Assembly: GCA_903813345.2 (NCBI GenBank)
Contig: CAIIXF020000002.1
Coordinates: 18,986,455-19,048,454, forward strand
DNA length: 62,000 bases
Source of the DNA: Owenia fusiformis
Lineage: Eukaryota; Annelida; Polychaeta; Sabellida; Oweniidae
Direction: 5' to 3'
Translations under genes and position numbers: made by a program
Shown: positions 58,140 to 62,000 of the stretch, piece after piece
Layout: every line of letters begins with the position of its first letter
Position numbering within the stretch: the first letter of the stretch is position 1
The notes under the pieces: generated by a model
Database searches by the model: none
What the model was told of the DNA's origin: nothing
What the model saw: the letters and a program-made list of their open reading frames with translations, nothing else

Positions 58140-59640
58140 TCCCCCTCCGTTCCATTTTACCGATCACCGAGCGTAAGAATGGAGCCAATGAAATTGTATT
58201 CTAGGCATTAACACAAGGGTTAAATATTGAGATGCCCGCATAACTTAAGTGTCCCATAAGTCTCCTTCGAATGTCATGTCTCATCATTTAAGACAATTCG
58301 GAAAAACATTGCCTAGAATTCGAACCGACTTTGGTCTCAGGTCGAACATTTAGGCCTAGAGTTGGACCATTCCCGTTGAATTACGTACAGCGCATGTTAA
58401 TCGTGAATTTCTAGCCTGGGGTCGGACGGATTTCGATTTTTTAATTTTGTGTAAATGTGTTTTAATTATAATGATTCGTTGAATGTCTTACTAGTATAGT
58501 ATTTAGTGCATTGCCTTCTTAGATCAATAAAGTCATAAAATGATTTCAATCTAGGACTCATTTGACGTCAGTGATTCATTTCATATTTGAGGGCTTTTGT
58601 CCGGCATTTTAATGCTAACCCAAATAAGTATACACAAGAGCAAAAGCAGGTAAAGAACCGAAGATTGTTACAGCAAAAGAAAGAAAACATCTCCCAACTA
58701 TCTCAAATCATAATATAAAGAAACAATGCCAAACCCTCTCCCCCACTATCGAATGCAATCAAGTTCTCTGCTTATAGATTAGTAACATATAGGAGTAGTG
58801 CAAGGGCTTATTTAATACCCAGGGCTTAGTTGTGTACCAAACGAAACGAGAAACGGCACGACATCCGGGGCTTTGTTTGGTGTTACGTGTTGCCAGTCAT
58901 GTGTCAATGTTGTATTTTTCTGAATATTATCGAAGTTACTTATATTGGCTGTCAATATATTGAAGTGTATGACTCATAAAATTGATTAATGAACTCTGAT
59001 TGTGACTGTTTGATTTGTTAATAGAATGGACATCGGACTCATTTGCTTACATTTTGGACTATATATACCTTTCAGAAAACCCCTCCAATATTGTAAAAAA
59101 ATTAGCTTTGCCTAACAAAACTTCATAATATCATTTCTTCCTACCTAATGCTTTGGGGTGTCATGTAAAAATAAATACTTTGTGACTATTACTATTTTTT
59201 GTATTTCTTATTTATGTCCTTCATACCAATTAGCATACAAATTATTTAGTACAATGGACACCCAAGATATGTGTATCTACTGCTTTATTAAACATAAATT
59301 CAATAAAATGATAGAGCTAGTATAAACAAGAGCACAGACAAAGCTATTGAGGATGAGCATCATTCTGATATTCATAGTATCTTTCTTTTTCAGAGGGCTA
59401 TTACAGAGGGGGTGGGGGTCGCTAATATTTGTTTTACGAAATAAATAAAAAATATTACCATAATTGTATTTTAAGTATTCAAAAGACCGCATTTCAATTT
59501 ACACTAACTAACTAACTGTAAAAAAATCAAAATTGTTAGCGACATTGATAACATCGAAATAAGCCGATGAACTTTTGATTTTTTGGGTTATTCAACTTCT
59601 CAAGTTTGGACCACTGTACCTAAAAACTGAAACGTCAACA
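58140..59640. other. Nothing convincing
   Basis: No exon, repeat or RNA gene I can support. The minus frame at 59277-59492 lacks splice and domain support. Confidence 0.4.
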
Positions 59641-59669
59641 TACATGAAAAATATCGGTATGGTGAATGA

Positions 59670-60665
59670 ATATGTCATATTTCATTGACGTTGCTGATGT
59701 AATTGTAGTGTATTTAATCATACCTTACCGACATGTTAACCCGATGAAAGAGTCTAAGACGCAACTGCTGTTTTTCAGAATCTCACAAAATGGCCGACAT
59801 TCCTTTAACTTGAGATTTTTAAGGACGCCAATAAATTCGACTTGAGCGTATTAGTTTCGTTTTATTCACATATCTTAACTGACTAATATATAATATGTGT
59901 TTTACTGGTCATATCACTTATCAGTTATTTGTTATTTTTTTGTTGTTATTGATGTGGCTCTTACATATGTCTTCAAAGATCTCTTTCTCGAAACGATAAA
60001 TTAATACAAGTATTCTTTGTAACGCTAGCCTTTTTAAGACTTGTTACTCGAACCTTATTCGTTACTCGAACCTTACATGCGTTTTAATTAAAGCTGAATT
60101 TTTGGCAAAACGTCGATGACATGTATTTTCGTGAACATTTTATTCTCATACTTGTTCTTGGTCTGATTTTAATGTGGATGATGCCAAGTAGCCTACATTA
60201 AAGAAAATGTAAATGAAATATAAATTTGACGTTGCTAATGCAATTGTAATTGTAATATAGTTAATCATACCTTACCTGCATGTCAACGTGATGAAAGAGA
60301 CACGACTGCTGTTTTTCAGAATCTCACAAAATGGCCGATGCGACACTCCTTTAACATGTACTTGAGATTTGTATGGATGCCAATACTGCAATAAATTCGA
60401 TTTGAGCTTTAGTTTCGTTTTGTTCACATATCTGAACTGATTTATACTGAAATATGTGTTTTACTGGTGATATCACGTATTAGTTATTTGTTAACTTTTA
60501 AAACATATTAACCATGTGGCTTTCTTTCTTTCTTTCTCGAAACGACAAATAAACTCAAGTATTCTTTGTAACGCTCTTTTTAAGACTCGTTACTCGAACC
60601 TTACCTTTTAATTAAAGCTGAATTTTTGGTAAAACGTTGATGATTCTACATGTATTTTCGTGAAC
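59670..60665 (+). repeat. Diverged tandem duplication, unit about 540 bp
   Basis: The block from 'tgacgttgctgatgtaattg' (59688) to 'catgtattttcgtgaacatt' (60140) recurs from about 60228 to 60669 with many substitutions and indels. Both copies contain 'tttttcagaatctcacaaaa' followed by ATGGCCGA and a frame that closes within eight codons, and both contain 'ttactcgaacctta'. Confidence 0.8.
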
Positions 60666-61027
60666 ATTTGTATTCTCATACTTGTAGTTCATAAAAAAAC
60701 GCATTGAATAAAAAGATCAATCTATTGAGGTTAATGCATGTACATCTTTCCCAAATGATATCCCTCGAGGGACTAATCATTATGGAAGTTCCAAGGGTAT
60801 TCACCGAATGCTCGATTAATTTGATTACAAATGACAGCATAACGTATGATATGTAAACAGCAAGTTCATCTCTGTTAACAGTATACATGTAGAAATAAAA
60901 TGCAAATACCAATATTATGTTTAACCCAGATATAATATACATAAAATGATGTCATTACAATGCCTTCAAATTGTTATCCCTACAATACTTCAATAACTCT
61001 TTTATTCAGAAGCAATCTTATTTGTGT

Positions 61028-61150
61028 GGGCTCAACGTTCGCCACCGTTTTTATACTTATAGTGAGACGGCGGGGTATGGATACACGGTGGGCATAAATA
61101 AAAGGGTGAATGATGCCTAGAATAAGTCACACGGTGGCGAACGGTGAGCC
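61028..61150. mobile_element. 123-bp hairpin element
   Basis: 'gggctcaacgttcgccaccg' at 61028 is answered by 'cggtggcgaacggtgagcc' ending 61150, a small foldback element. Confidence 0.8.
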
Positions 61151-61159
61151 TACATGGCT

Positions 61160-62000
61160 ATTGTGACAGTTACTTCAAGAGTTGAATAGAAACTTGAACT
61201 TCAACCTCGACTAGTTAACAGACTTCTTTTTAAAAGTTCATGGCGTATTGAGTACAATAATGATAATGAGTTAACTAATTAAGTGCATACTTTTGAATTT
61301 TTCAGGTTTCTTTGGCATGAGCAGACTAACTTTTCATTCCTTATCTAGTATTTCCAATCGATTGATAAATACTCGAACTTTCATTTGACACTATCCACAG
61401 CTAAAACTAGCCACAAATGAGCTGACCATGATAAAACAATATTTTCAAATATGTCTAATATTGATTTTTTCTTGGGGTCAAATAAAAGATGGTGATGGTG
61501 GTCATTTTTGGTCTATACAACCATACACGCCATCTATTCATTCAAGAGTAATTTAAAACACCTTGATGAACTCAAATTGTTGAGTATATGAACTCACAAT
61601 ATTTTCTAGCTTTATCGGTATTTTTTACTTATTTGATCTCGAATTATATCCGTGAAAGTAAAATTAAAATAAATAAAAGAGACACTGACTTAGGCAAGGC
61701 TAAATATTTTCACTTGGCACCTTTTAAGATGGATCCGGGCATTAAAGGTTGAGAAATAGGGATCAAAACCAGCAAACACGAGCAAACCCAAGGGGATTTA
61801 TTCATTATCTATATATATCAGTGCAGTTTCAGTAACTTTCTGCACAAGGGGCAGATGAAAAAAACAAGAGGCGCCATTCAAAACAACCAATTTTACACTC
61901 CCGGAAATGCAAATTCTTGTCCATGGACAAAAAGTGGACAGATGATCAAGGGCATAGGCTTTGCCAAAAATGATATAAAATTCAGATGTGCATTATATTT
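61160..62000. other. Nothing convincing
   Basis: AT-rich DNA to the window end with no exon or repeat that I can support. Confidence 0.4.

Noticed and set aside
57625-58211. Plus-strand ORFs in the long inverted repeat
   Set aside because: They lie in the loop and right arm of the foldback, with low-complexity proline runs from the C-rich tract.

Overview
This window looks like a scaffolded animal genome: genes are split by GT-AG introns, intergenic DNA is AT-rich and full of small inverted-repeat transposons, and a 500-N gap (14001-14500) interrupts it. The content (an MSL3 orthologue, a Death/NB-ARC protein, Polinton-type genes, frequent 'tacatgta' strings, and elements ending in GTCACCACC or GTCCCCACC with (TCCG)n) suggests a marine invertebrate, probably a lophotrochozoan. 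That placement is inference. Most genes had to be assembled exon by exon from splice sites and reading phase, because few appear as a single open frame.

Layout from left to right: (1) 264-1352, minus: a small Q/P/S/T-rich protein in four exons. (2) 3147-6320: a head-to-head pair of related single-pass membrane proteins sharing an 8-cysteine ectodomain, one on each strand, about 0.7 kb apart, followed by an unexplained 88-codon ORF. (3) 7191-14000, minus: a cassette of Polinton/Maverick-type genes. It holds an FtsK/HerA-like packaging ATPase cut by the gap, a small conserved virion-type protein, a coiled/charged protein, and two proteins with PC4-like repeats. The PC4-like part lies in a 2690-bp unit present twice in tandem, apparently without a difference. 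(4) 14501-22000: a terminal exon of a Cys-rich protein whose upstream exons are not visible, then repeat-rich DNA. (5) 22055-32836: a dead Tc1-like element followed by a complete 11-exon MSL3 gene on the minus strand (577 codons), with several MITEs in its introns. (6) 32942-39735: a possible divergent small transcript on the plus strand and a 3-kb repeat element. (7) 39.8-50.4 kb: repeats, including a nest of foldback elements at 46.3-49.0 kb. (8) 50921-57176, minus: a five-exon Death domain-NB-ARC (STAND/NLR-like) protein of 981 aa with a long inverted repeat just upstream of its start. (9) 58.2-62 kb: no convincing gene, one diverged direct duplication and one hairpin element.

The genes do not form a single pathway. 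Ordinary chromosomal genes (MSL3, the Cys-rich zinc-binding exon, receptor-like and innate-immunity-like genes) are interleaved with an endogenous viral/transposon cassette and many non-autonomous DNA elements. The most interesting items are the PC4-repeat/Cys-His proteins of the Polinton cassette with their exact tandem copy, the divergent 8-Cys membrane pair, and the Death-NB-ARC gene with a long foldback at its 5' end. All domain calls come from reading the translations by eye. No database search was possible.
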